Shown one piece after another: positions 39,001 through 44,757 of a stretch of 64,000 bases of DNA. The notes below the pieces were generated by a model. It saw only the letters and a program-made list of their open reading frames with translations. It had not been told where the DNA came from and did no database searches. A program made the translations under genes and the position numbers. Position 1 is the first letter of the stretch. Each line of letters opens with the position of its first letter. Origin of the DNA: Arenicola marina (taxonomy: Eukaryota; Annelida; Polychaeta; Arenicolidae); contig OZ025253.1 of NCBI GenBank assembly GCA_964019135.1, positions 5,399,059-5,463,058 of the forward strand. The letters are read 5' to 3'.

Positions 39001-40110
39001 GAGCAGCGCTCTCTGGATTTACATCGCACCTCGCCAGGATTGTCACAAGGGCCGTTCGTGCAGCCCTTATGGTAAACGGGGTCACCGAGTGCAGACCTTG
39101 ATACGGTTGTCTTGCAGGCCTCAGACGTATCACACGTCACTTCTGATTGGCTGTTACATGTTGCGTCGTCGCTTTCTCCTCGACATGCGTGACACTGGAG
39201 CGCTACGTTCATTTGGAAAAGGAAACGACAATTATGCTTGTTCAAACCGATACCCGAAGCAACAGACCATGCACACTTCGTGTTGGGACGAGCCGCTCCC
39301 TGGATATCGTGCACAACTACTTTTTGTCGCTGCCGTGTCTAGTAACTTCTATTGTCGTGATTTGAGCGCCAGCGGCGTCAATGTTTTTTTCCAGTTTCCC
39401 TTATTATGCACCATAGTCGTGTGATTTTGTTAATAGTTATCACGACTACATCTGAGCTAGACGCTATCACAGTTAGATTTTCTTCATTTCGGTAGTCGTT
39501 ACCAGTCTTTAACAGAAGTTGTGAAAACGCCCACAAAACTGGTACCCCGAATGGTCGATTCTGCAGGCGACTGACTCACTTATTTGGCACACTTCTCAAA
39601 CCTACGCATAGCCACTCATCACCATGAGCACGTATATTCAGTATATACAGCGACTTCACTCGCTGAGGATCGTGGTCATGATGTCACAGCCTGCATTATG
39701 TCTAGTGTTACACATTGTTATTGCTACCTGTTTTGTCGTGTTTAAATATAAACGTTTGTATCTGATGGTAAATAATTTGTTCAAAATTATGACTTATTTA
39801 ACCAAATAACGGTGTACATTGGCGTTAATGACTCATTGATTATCGGGGATAAATATCACTTTCGCCACAACACAATAAAGCATGATACATAAAACACATA
39901 AGAAAAGACACGTTCCAATTAACATAGTTTAGAATGCTTAACAGTAATTAATATACCAATGTTAGCCATCGAAAAATCAAATAAAAGATAAAGTAGCTTT
40001 GTTTATGAAAGTAAAGTTGGCATTATTAACGTACCTGAATGGCATGAATAGACGAGAAAACCGAGACATAGAAAGAGGCGTAAAAGCGAATTAAGCCGAC
40101 GTGACGCCAT
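18609..40110 (-). CDS. Mosaic secreted trypsin-like protease gene, 13 exons (span incl. introns)
   Basis: Joining 13 GT/AG-bounded exons (40035-40110, 38939-39202, 38357-38476, 37680-37943, 31162-31278, 30208-30311, 29576-29640, 28407-28555, 26585-27550, 24766-24875, 23518-23881, 21379-21536, 18609-18779) keeps one frame through all 12 junctions: 2,928 nt, 975 residues plus stop. Predicted order: signal peptide 1-25, LU 26-113, EGF 114-153, LU 154-241, EGF 242-280, SEA 281-386, Thr/Pro stalk 387-708, light-chain Cys713, activation site R730-IVGG, catalytic His775, Asp823 and Ser922. Asp916 lies six residues before Ser922 (chymotrypsin position 189), predicting cleavage after Arg/Lys. No transmembrane segment or GPI signal is visible after the start, so secretion is inferred. 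Family roles are established for the single domains; the whole protein's substrate is unknown. I know no named gene with this layout. A missed small exon cannot be excluded. Confidence 0.85.
18971..18990 (-). other. tRNA/SINE-like B-box motif
   Basis: On the minus strand GGTTCGAGCCCCACTG matches the internal pol III B-box pattern GGTTCGANNC, and a T6 run follows about 40 nt later. I could not fold a tRNA cloverleaf and no clear A box is present, so a decayed tRNA-derived SINE is only one possibility. It sits in intron 12 and is duplicated at 63,302-63,321. Confidence 0.25.
19325..19982. repeat. 31-bp minisatellite in intron 12
   Basis: About 20 tandem copies of a 31-bp unit with core GAGAGGCCCGCCCTTGGTCT, followed by GG(C/T)TA(G/T)AT(G/A)GT. 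Many units contain CCCGCCC, a GC-box (Sp1-type) core on the minus strand. The left end is divergent and the middle (19,580-19,900) homogeneous, as expected for local unit turnover. It is duplicated from 63,653 to the right window edge. Confidence 0.93.
20070..21190. repeat. 28-bp minisatellite in intron 12
   Basis: About 38 copies of a 28-bp unit reading CATGAGTCACGTACCTGACA then TACGTCTC on the plus strand; the right end degrades from about 21,130. On the minus (gene-sense) strand most units present CAG|GTACGTGAC, the same 12 nt that form the true 5' splice site of exon 12 (21,377-21,381). Most units also hold the palindrome TGAGTCA. Some copies carry CTTGAC for CCTGAC, giving CAAGTACGT on the sense strand. 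Confidence 0.95.
21205..21369 (-). pseudogene. Two partial tandem copies of the exon 12 3' end
   Basis: Just downstream of exon 12, its last ~60 coding bases plus splice donor recur at an 82-bp offset. The first copy (about 21,288-21,369) still translates as [20 protein letters not shown] in the exon frame, ending CAG|GTGCGTGA, but the conserved CAG of the parent is replaced by FAE, losing the cysteine. The second copy (about 21,205-21,287) is shorter and its donor GT has become AT. I see no acceptor before either, so they are best read as duplicated debris or decoy donors rather than used exons. Confidence 0.75.
21379..21536 (-). CDS. Protease exon 12: residues 867-919
   Basis: Acceptor TGTCCACAG, then GG completing a glycine codon from exon 11 (phase 1), then GSSPDVLL, a phrase common in trypsins just after the GWG motif. 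It continues with a Cys (NADC), the NMMCAG segment and RDACQ, ending phase 0 at CAG|GTACGT. Asp916 in RDACQ is the S1 specificity residue. One potential N-glycosylation sequon, NIT, lies at 880-882. 158 bp. Confidence 0.93.
21537..23517. other. Intron 11
   Basis: AT-rich intron of about 2 kb between the Asp-bearing and Cys/Asp189-bearing exons. I find no second gene, no strong tandem repeat and no recognisable mobile element. A G/C-richer island near 22,800-22,950 may be an old dispersed repeat. Confidence 0.6.
23518..23881 (-). CDS. Protease exon 11: catalytic His and Asp
   Basis: Acceptor GTTACTTGCAG, phase 0. The 364-bp exon encodes residues 746-866 and one further base. [17 protein letters not shown] holds the catalytic histidine and its flanking disulfide; NNDIALIRL holds the catalytic aspartate; the exon ends at ASGWGATSS with donor G|GTGAGT. 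Unusually for S1 proteases, His and Asp are on one exon, suggesting loss of the intron that often separates them. The frame runs on past the donor into a C-rich, CA-repeat intron start. Confidence 0.95.
23882..24765. other. Intron 10 with AT microsatellites
   Basis: Contains (AT)n and (TATA)n runs at about 23,961-23,984 and 24,004-24,036. The remainder is AT-rich and featureless. A C-run followed by a CA-rich stretch lies just downstream of the exon 10 donor (24,726-24,756). Confidence 0.7.
24766..24875 (-). CDS. Protease exon 10: light-chain Cys and activation site
   Basis: Acceptor TTCTTCCTCAG and phase-1 entry; with the last base of exon 9 it gives Ser709. It then encodes [10 protein letters not shown] and [10 protein letters not shown] and ends at PWQ with donor CAG|GTAAGG. 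R730-IVGG is a standard S1 zymogen activation site, cleaved after Arg by a trypsin-like enzyme. Cys713 is placed to stay disulfide-linked to the catalytic domain, so the long N-terminal region would remain tethered after activation. Confidence 0.93.
24876..26584. other. Intron 9
   Basis: Holds the 38-bp minisatellite at 25,021-25,322. Elsewhere AT-rich sequence without a recognisable gene or mobile element. Confidence 0.65.
25021..25322. repeat. 38-bp minisatellite in intron 9, about 8 copies
   Basis: Units of 38 bp with core GGGCCACTGATTGGGAACAA then TGACCTTGACATGG-ACC. Units differ mainly at AACAATG versus CAACTTTG and at ACATGG versus CCATGG. TGACCTTGAC, present in several units, resembles a nuclear-receptor half-site (TGACCT), but the short array gives no sign of selection for it. 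Confidence 0.9.
26585..27550 (-). CDS. Exon 9: Thr/Pro mucin-like stalk, coding VNTR
   Basis: 966-bp phase 1-1 exon (acceptor CATGTTTCAG, donor GAAT|GTAAGT) encoding residues 387-708. After a short leader ([16 protein letters not shown]) it is almost wholly repeats of PTTTTPQ and PTTTTTPQ, organised at 66 bp / 22 residues, ending [12 protein letters not shown]. Thr/Pro arrays like this are dense targets of O-glycosylation and form stiff extended stalks. Here it separates the SEA region from the protease domain. Repetition makes all frames on both strands open, so only the frame agreeing with both splice junctions is kept. Copy number probably varies between alleles. Confidence 0.92.
27551..28406. 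other. Intron 8
   Basis: About 0.85 kb between the SEA and stalk exons. No repeat family or extra gene recognised. Near 28,185-28,310 there is a GC-richer patch with two related GCGG-TTC-A-GATTCTCC-like words. Confidence 0.55.
28407..28555 (-). CDS. Exon 8: SEA domain, C-terminal part
   Basis: Acceptor GTTGCCACAG, phase 2 in, phase 1 out (donor ATAC|GTATGT), 149 bp. With the split Arg codon it reads [19 protein letters not shown] matches the SEA autoproteolysis site G|SVVV (Gly339-Ser340) followed by the hydrophobic beta strand. The segment ending [11 protein letters not shown] would be the last SEA helix. The predicted strand is strongly hydrophobic, but with the preceding exons it fits SEA better than a membrane anchor. 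Confidence 0.85.
28556..29575. other. Intron 7
   Basis: Starts with an AT-rich tandem repeat (28,567-28,692), then about 0.9 kb of AT-rich sequence with a C-run near 28,835 and a short TATATA run near 29,017. No gene seen. Confidence 0.6.
28567..28692. repeat. 28-bp AT-rich tandem repeat, about 4 copies
   Basis: Units of about 28 bp built on ATTATTAATCAGTTATTGTA, nearly identical in the middle copies. It immediately precedes (on the sense strand) the acceptor of exon 8, where an intron would usually have its polypyrimidine tract and branch point; the sense strand here carries AATAACTGATTAATAAT words, some of which resemble branch-point sequences (CTGAT, CTAAT). Confidence 0.85.
29576..29640 (-). 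CDS. Exon 7: SEA domain, middle part
   Basis: A 65-bp micro-exon with acceptor CTATCCAACAG and donor ATCAG|GTAATG, phase 0 in and phase 2 out. It encodes [20 protein letters not shown] and I, the helix-loop-strand of an SEA domain just before the autoproteolysis site. It is supported because it bridges exons 6 and 8 in frame. Confidence 0.85.
29641..30207. other. Intron 6
   Basis: AT-rich intron of 567 bp. No repeat array or extra gene seen. It ends near a poly-A/poly-T pair around 30,095-30,140. Confidence 0.6.
30208..30311 (-). CDS. Exon 6: SEA domain, N-terminal part
   Basis: Acceptor CCTTTCTTCAG, phase 1 in; donor GCG|GTGGGT, phase 0 out; 104 bp. Encodes [17 protein letters not shown] then [19 protein letters not shown] first strand with F-G-V-F spacing followed by an acidic helix is the usual start of SEA domains. 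Confidence 0.83.
30312..31161. other. Intron 5
   Basis: 850 bp, AT-rich, with a G-rich run (31,105-31,150) close to the exon 5 donor, which is C-rich on the sense strand. No gene or mobile element recognised. Confidence 0.6.
31162..31278 (-). CDS. Exon 5: second EGF-like domain
   Basis: 117-bp phase 1-1 exon (acceptor GGCTATTCCAG, donor TCAG|GTGATG). Encodes residues 242-280 with six cysteines in EGF spacing: [13 protein letters not shown], then [14 protein letters not shown]. There is no calcium-binding consensus. The opening ([12 protein letters not shown]) is the same as in exon 3, showing the two EGF exons are recent paralogues. Confidence 0.93.
31970..32120. repeat. CGACAC-rich dispersed repeat, left copy
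   Basis: Contains GACACAGAACGTCGT, then TCGACACTGAGAATTTG, ending in a run of C. The copy at 36,845-36,955 has the same words in the same order and orientation, so the two flank the 39-bp minisatellite as direct repeats. Confidence 0.75.
32280..36710. repeat. 39-bp minisatellite in intron 4, about 114 copies
   Basis: Unit: CTTCCCATAGCATCCGCG, then (C/A)AGGGGTTCCCCACTACATG(A/G). A second class has AAGGGGGCCCCACTACATG and is 38 bp long. Blocks of distinctive variants recur: the TTTCCGTAGC unit lies at about 33,912, 34,728, 35,541 and 36,161, so amplification worked on segments of roughly 0.62 and 0.81 kb. Because 39 is divisible by 3, long ORFs open on both strands (a 13-residue repeat, e.g. 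[13 protein letters not shown]); these are artefacts of periodicity within an intron. Confidence 0.96.
36845..36955. repeat. CGACAC-rich dispersed repeat, right copy
   Basis: Direct-orientation relative of 31,970-32,120: GACACAGAACGCCGT, then TCGACACTGAGAATTTA, and a terminal C-run. It lies about 135 bp beyond the last 39-bp unit. Confidence 0.75.
37680..37943 (-). CDS. Exon 4: second LU (Ly-6/uPAR-like) domain
   Basis: 264-bp phase 1-1 exon (acceptor TTGCACTGGCAG, donor GTAG|GTAAGG), residues 154-241. LQCHNC at the start, CCDSGDLCN near the end and 12 cysteines in all fit a three-finger LU/Ly-6 fold with one disulfide beyond the usual ten-cysteine pattern. It has the same length and cysteine order as exon 2. 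LU domains bind proteins at cell surfaces or in secretions; the partner here is unknown. The toxin members of this fold are a separate branch and nothing here suggests toxicity. Confidence 0.8.
37944..38356. other. Intron 3
   Basis: 413 bp with a C-run at about 38,022-38,037 and a CA-repeat at 38,042-38,055. No other feature seen. Confidence 0.65.
38357..38476 (-). CDS. Exon 3: first EGF-like domain
   Basis: 120-bp phase 1-1 exon (acceptor GTCTGTTTCAG, donor GTTG|GTAAGT), residues 114-153. Six cysteines in EGF order: [13 protein letters not shown], then [15 protein letters not shown]. Not of the calcium-binding type. Close paralogue of exon 5. Confidence 0.93.
38477..38938. other. Intron 2
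   Basis: 462 bp; a short (CAA)n run lies just upstream of the exon 3 acceptor (38,490-38,500). No other feature seen. Confidence 0.65.
38939..39202 (-). CDS. Exon 2: first LU (Ly-6/uPAR-like) domain
   Basis: 264-bp phase 1-1 exon (acceptor AACGTAG, donor TTGG|GTAAGC), residues 26-113. LQCHACRGE at the start, KGCTNGPC in the middle and CCDDGHLCN near the end; 12 cysteines, all shared in order with exon 4. The acceptor lacks a strong pyrimidine tract next to AG, but TTTCCTTTTCC lies about 10 nt upstream and the phase is right. Confidence 0.8.
39203..40034. other. Intron 1
   Basis: 832 bp, AT-rich. No repeat array or additional gene recognised. Confidence 0.6.
40035..40110 (-). CDS. Exon 1: start codon and signal peptide
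   Basis: ATG at 40,108-40,110 has a strong start context (A at -3, G at +4). It encodes [20 protein letters not shown] then YSCHS: basic N-terminus, hydrophobic core and small polar end, as in secretory signal peptides. The donor TCAG|GTACGT leaves phase 1, which exon 2 needs. Cleavage near residues 22-25 would place the first LU cysteine four or so residues from the mature N-terminus, typical for LU proteins. Confidence 0.8.
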
Positions 40111-40175
40111 CCTGTAGCAGCGCATGCACCGAAGTGAGGCTTTAACCGCGTCGGGGGCTCATTTAAGGAAAACAC

Positions 40176-40182
40176 AAATATA
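40176..40182 (-). promoter_or_regulatory. TATA-like element upstream of the start codon
   Basis: TATATTT on the minus strand, about 66-72 nt before the ATG, within CTGTATATTTGTG. The position would fit a TATA box with a 5' UTR of about 35-40 nt. In AT-rich DNA such a match is weak evidence. Confidence 0.25.
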
Positions 40183-42161
40183 CAGTCGTGCCTGATGAAT
40201 AGCTCTATTGACGAAATATGTCGGAGTCGTGTTAAGATCTCAATCGGACGACACAGACCAAAGACAGAGGCTAATGTCTAAATCAATTTTTTTCATTTAA
40301 TTGCACCTAACCAAGATATCACCCCCCATCTGACACACAGGCATTTGTTCCAGGATAAACAGATCAGGACCAATTATGTTTTGACAAATAATGTGTTTTC
40401 AATCATCGGAGCAACACTACAAGAACGCGGCGAGTACATGTTTATTCACATCGGATGACAGCTGTGGGATCTGGCAAAAATCTACATCACTTTTTCGCGC
40501 AATTTTCTGCAATTAGTGTCGCGTCCCCAGTACATTGATTATTGTGCACAGATTGGTTCAGTGTGGCTTTTATTGTGTCGGAATCTGGTCCCTTTCGCCG
40601 CCCACACAAAGAGAAAGACACTATTGCTTCGTGCCGAATACACCATACGTCATTGCAACGTGATCTCTGTGAACTATGAATGAGATTTTCGTGCCTTGTG
40701 TGTCCTGGTTCCCGTACAAATAGGTGCTATGTATACTTCTTAAATCAAACCTCTCTTGGCCATTAAAAACGACTATCAATTTTACAAAAACGAAATCGCT
40801 TGTAAGTGCTCCAGTAGATATTATGATACACCGGCGGATAGTGACACCACCACGCCTACCTTGTTTACCGGCACACAAATGGAGGGCCGTAAATGTAAGC
40901 ACCGTCTTACGGGTCACCTTTTGGGACTCTCCTCTAACCATGTGACCTCCTAGCGGGACATTCTTTCTGACATTCTGACTGTGTCGCGGCTGGGGCAATG
41001 CATTACGTAGTCGTTATGAAAACCAATTTGACCCGAACCATCGGTGCCACTTCCCGATTACCCAACTAGTGCATACGTGGACAATATCGACGTGTATTGT
41101 GGCGAAGAGAAACAAGGAGCAGCGCAACTAGATAAAGGGCATAGACAAAAACGGCGACCAGAACAAAGAAATGGGAACAGATGGCGGGAAAGAAAATGAC
41201 ACAAATATTAACAAATGACGTCACGAGGTGTGGGAGGCACAGATAGGACATGGCTGGGCGAAATAAGACGGGGATGAAGACCGTAACAACATCGCCCGCT
41301 TCAACTATTAACCGGATTTTTCGGTGTTTTAATCTGAGATAATGGCTGCCACTACGTCGTGAAAAATGAGCGGCGATCACACAACGGGATTCTAAATACG
41401 CCAGACACCAGAGGAGAGGACAACGGCGGAGAGGCCAGTAAGCAGTTAGTTGGTACATCGCCGGGCACCAGGTGGAATTGATCACGCCATCGATAGTGGT
41501 TCTCTGACAATATAATCACCGTTACTTATGGCTGATCAATTCTCCCAGCTTAGCAACACATAAAAAAGTTAAAATTAACAGCATGCGTTTGACCATGAAA
41601 AGTTCGCGTTCTGCTTACTTAACTCAATATTGTTTTTAGTGGCAGGCGACCACCTGTCCCGTCAATTCCGCTAGTAGCAACCGGATGAAAGCAACATTTG
41701 AAAAAAGGCGTCTATTTTCGGTCTCATTCAAGCTGAGTCCACCCCCCCCCCCTCCCCCTATCGTTCCTCCCCTCCACCTCTGTGTCTGTGTACGTGGCTA
41801 TTTTAAGGCTTTATCCCAAACGTTATTGCGCACAATCAGAATCCTTCTTTTAATTGATATAGTTGCAGCCGCTGGTCATAGTTGATATCCATCAGAGCTG
41901 TATTAAAGGCGATATCGCTCAGAGAGATACACTGTTAAGCGAAGTCGATATTCGTAGGAAAGATCTACTTTTAAAGTCGGGCTTGTTCAAATTCGCCCCC
42001 CCCCTCCCCCGCCCCTTGCGAAAATGGATGGGAACATACAGGATTAATACAAATATGTGTAATATAGTCAGAGTGTTACGAAGCACTTGTGGTTATTTAT
42101 TCATTTATAAGTCAGGAAAACAATAAATAAGTAAGTCAGGATGACATAATCTTAGAAAGAA

Positions 42162-42247
42162 TTTCCATAGAGTTTCCATAGAATTTCCATAGAGTTTCCA
42201 TAGTGTTTCCATAGAGTTTCCATGGAGTTTCCATAGAGTTTCCATAG
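42162..42247. repeat. 11-bp tandem repeat TTTCCATAGAG, left arm
   Basis: About eight units of TTTCCATAG plus AG, AA or TG. Two further units lie at 42,377-42,400. The same sequence in reverse complement (CTCTATGGAAA) is repeated at 42,832-42,950, giving arms about 0.6 kb apart. Confidence 0.85.
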
Positions 42248-42831
42248 TTTCCGGTGGGGGGCTCCTTATTGTAGTGACTTGTAGCACACTCGACCGCCGA
42301 TCAATGGGTCAATGGGTCGAAGGTTCCTTGGCCCGATTTAGCCTTCATGTGCACAAAAGTGGCCTAAACCACTAACGTTTCATAGAATTTCCATAGAGTT
42401 TACAAAGACAGCGCACGTCACGGCAGTGCATGGTACAGAGTTCAAGGTCGTCCTGGGTGAGTCCAACATCAGCTCCGTCTCGGCTGAACGGGCACGGCCG
42501 TTGGGCAGACCTTCACATCTCATGCTGCTAATGTTATTGTTCAAAGGATTGGCTCCGCCGCTACTCTGACTTCGCAGCAGGCAAGCGGTGCGAAAGTAAA
42601 TATGCCGGCAAGGCTTCCAAAGTTCCTCAAATGCGAAGTTTTAAACCTTCGAATATAACCTTATATAGTGCCGTGCCGTCGGTATCCCTTCATATATCGC
42701 TTGCAGGAGTCTTCTTACACAATATATTCCAGAATTCGTCAAACCACTCCTTCGCTTGTCGCAGAGAACGTAGCCTACGTGTGTTAAATCCAGAGCTCGT
42801 TGTTGTGCCTGCCGTCAGTTGTCAGGCCGAT

Positions 42832-42950
42832 ATGGAAACTATTCAATCTCGATGGAGACTATGGAAACTCCATAGAAATTCTATGAAAACTCTATGGAAA
42901 TTCTATAAAAATTCTATAGGAAAACGTTTAGAATTTCCATAGAACAATCG
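42832..42950. repeat. 11-bp tandem repeat CTCTATGGAAA, right arm
   Basis: Degenerate units such as CTATGGAAACT, CTATGAAAACT and CTATGGAAATT, the reverse complement of the 42,162-42,247 array. Related TTCTATAGAA palindromes continue to about 43,360. Confidence 0.75.
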
Positions 42951-43299
42951 ATAGAAACCTTTAGAATTGTTTTTAGTGAAATTCCGTAAGATATTCGCCT
43001 ACCGGAGTGTAATGATGTCTGATAAACTTAATGCCATGATTCGCGTAATAAATCTAGGAAGAGAGAATTACCTTCATGTATCCTTTCACATAGAGTACTT
43101 CTACAAACCTGCAAACGTACCTGATCATAACCGGCTACGAGAGGAAAAAAATGGCTCTGTCGAACTATTGCATCTACATACGTTCTATAGTAACCAATTG
43201 TTATATAGAAGTATCCCTACATCTTCTATAGAAATAATGTTTTCTATATAAATATATGTTTACGTTCTATAGAAAATAATTGTTCTGTGGAATTATGTA

Positions 43300-44370
43300 C
43301 AAACGTTCTATAGAAAAACATATTGCTATAGATTTTTCAATAGAAGTTCTATGGAGTTCCATAAAATGCATCTCGTACTCTGAGCATTTAAACAGATAGT
43401 GAACTTCGTCTTCGGATTTCCCATTACATTTGTTACAAGTAGAATCGGTAATAAAACCGTATCTTTTGAGATGTCCATTGAGTGCACTCCGGCCTAAACG
43501 GAGTCTGGTGTGATGAACGGCCTCAGGATTGGTAAAGTAGTTATACAATTCGTTGCAGGGATAAGGAAATGATTTCTTGCATAGTGACTTGAAAAGCGAT
43601 ATTGGCGTTGCCGGTTTAAGACGCTGTGGCAAGGATTTCCACTCTCTGTGTTCCAAACAAACTTGTAATTTGTAATTTGTAATTCTTGTAATTTTGTAAA
43701 ACAAATTTATATGCGGGATTCTTATGTCTGCCGAGTTCCGTAGTGATTATGCTGAAGACTGAGCTACCAAAGCAGGTAATACTGCAGACATATACAGTGG
43801 AGTGATAATATTAACCATTTTGTACAAAATACACAGATTTAGGTATTTACGTCTGAGAGCGAGTGGTTCAATACCAACTTCTTTGTAGCAGCTTGGTGTG
43901 TGACGTACTTTTGTATGCCCCAGTCACAAACAAAAGGGCTTGCCGCTGCACACTCTTCAACCTCTCTGATTGACTTTTGGTAACATTGCCATAAAAGACA
44001 GCAGTACAATATTCCATTTTAGGTCGAACATATGTTTTATAAACATTTATTTTAGTCCTGAGTCCGACCTGTTTGGGGATAACGCCTTAGTAGTAGATTT
44101 CTCGGCCTTAATAAATGTGTCATTTACATGCAACACATTGTGTCTGAAAGGATTACACCAAGGTGACAATGACTTCGTAATTGACGGTGCTTCGAGTTAT
44201 CCAGATATAGATCGAGATGATTTGGTCGCGATAGTTTTTTGCTAAATACCATGTATTCTGTCTTATCAGGATTAAACGTTACCCGCCATTGCTTGGCCCA
44301 CTGAGGCCTCGCATTCATATAGGAATTGATTGCCTTTAGATTTGCCTGGTATCTCTTTCCCTTCCGCCAG
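43300..44370 (-). mobile_element. Decayed 5'-truncated non-LTR retrotransposon (LINE) fragment
   Basis: Minus-strand translation in shifting frames matches the C-terminal half of a LINE reverse transcriptase ORF: near 44,270 WAKQWRVTFNPDKTEYMVFS, then HLGVILSDT; near 43,870 GIEPLALRRKYLNLCILYK; near 43,650 LEHREWKSLPQRLK and FKSLCKKSF; near 43,480 RLRLGRSALNGHLKRYGF followed by CNKCNGKSEDEVHYLFKCSE, a C-terminal zinc-knuckle-like motif. The catalytic part of the RT and the endonuclease are absent and frameshifts separate the pieces, so it is inactive. It is CR1/Jockey-like in general character; the clade is not assigned. Confidence 0.85.
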
Positions 44371-44757
44371 TGATGTCTTGGTTGGCTATATGGTTTCACG
44401 TGCCTTAAATACTTGTCGTACAAGACTTGTCTTATCACTGCCATCCCTGGAATATCTTATTTTCTAAGCCAATGTATAGTAAACCAGTAAATATTATCAA
44501 TTGTGGCGAAGCAACAGGTTCTCATGCAAACATACCTCGTATGAAAATTTAAAAAAAATTAGTCTTCAATGACTCAGCATTTACCAGCGGACCCTCAATA
44601 CATGAAGAGTGTGATGCTAATAATCATGCTTTACGGGTTCGTTCTTTCATGTTAACGTCCACCATTGTAATACATTGTTCAAACCACTCAGAAAGAATTT
44701 AATGTAATCAATACTGACACCATTCTTGGAAGATTGACTATCTTGATAGAAGAAGAT

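Larger units (their letters stand above)
40111..44757. other. Intergenic region upstream of the protease gene
   Basis: 4.6 kb between the start codon and satellite B. It holds a weak TATA-like site, an inverted pair of 11-bp repeat arrays (42,162-42,247 and 42,832-42,950), C-runs near 41,742 and 41,997, and a decayed non-LTR element next to the satellite. Open frames at 40,621-40,998 and 41,066-41,485 (both minus) have no recognisable motif and I do not call them genes. Confidence 0.65.

Noticed and set aside
37680..39202. Three-finger toxin genes
   Set aside because: The LU domains are internal phase 1-1 exons of a mosaic protease, with 12 cysteines and no free-standing secreted product; nothing indicates a toxin.
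41066..41485. 139-codon minus ORF with hydrophobic stretches
   Set aside because: No recognisable family, signal peptide or splice partner; hydrophobicity in an AT-rich random frame is not evidence of a membrane protein.
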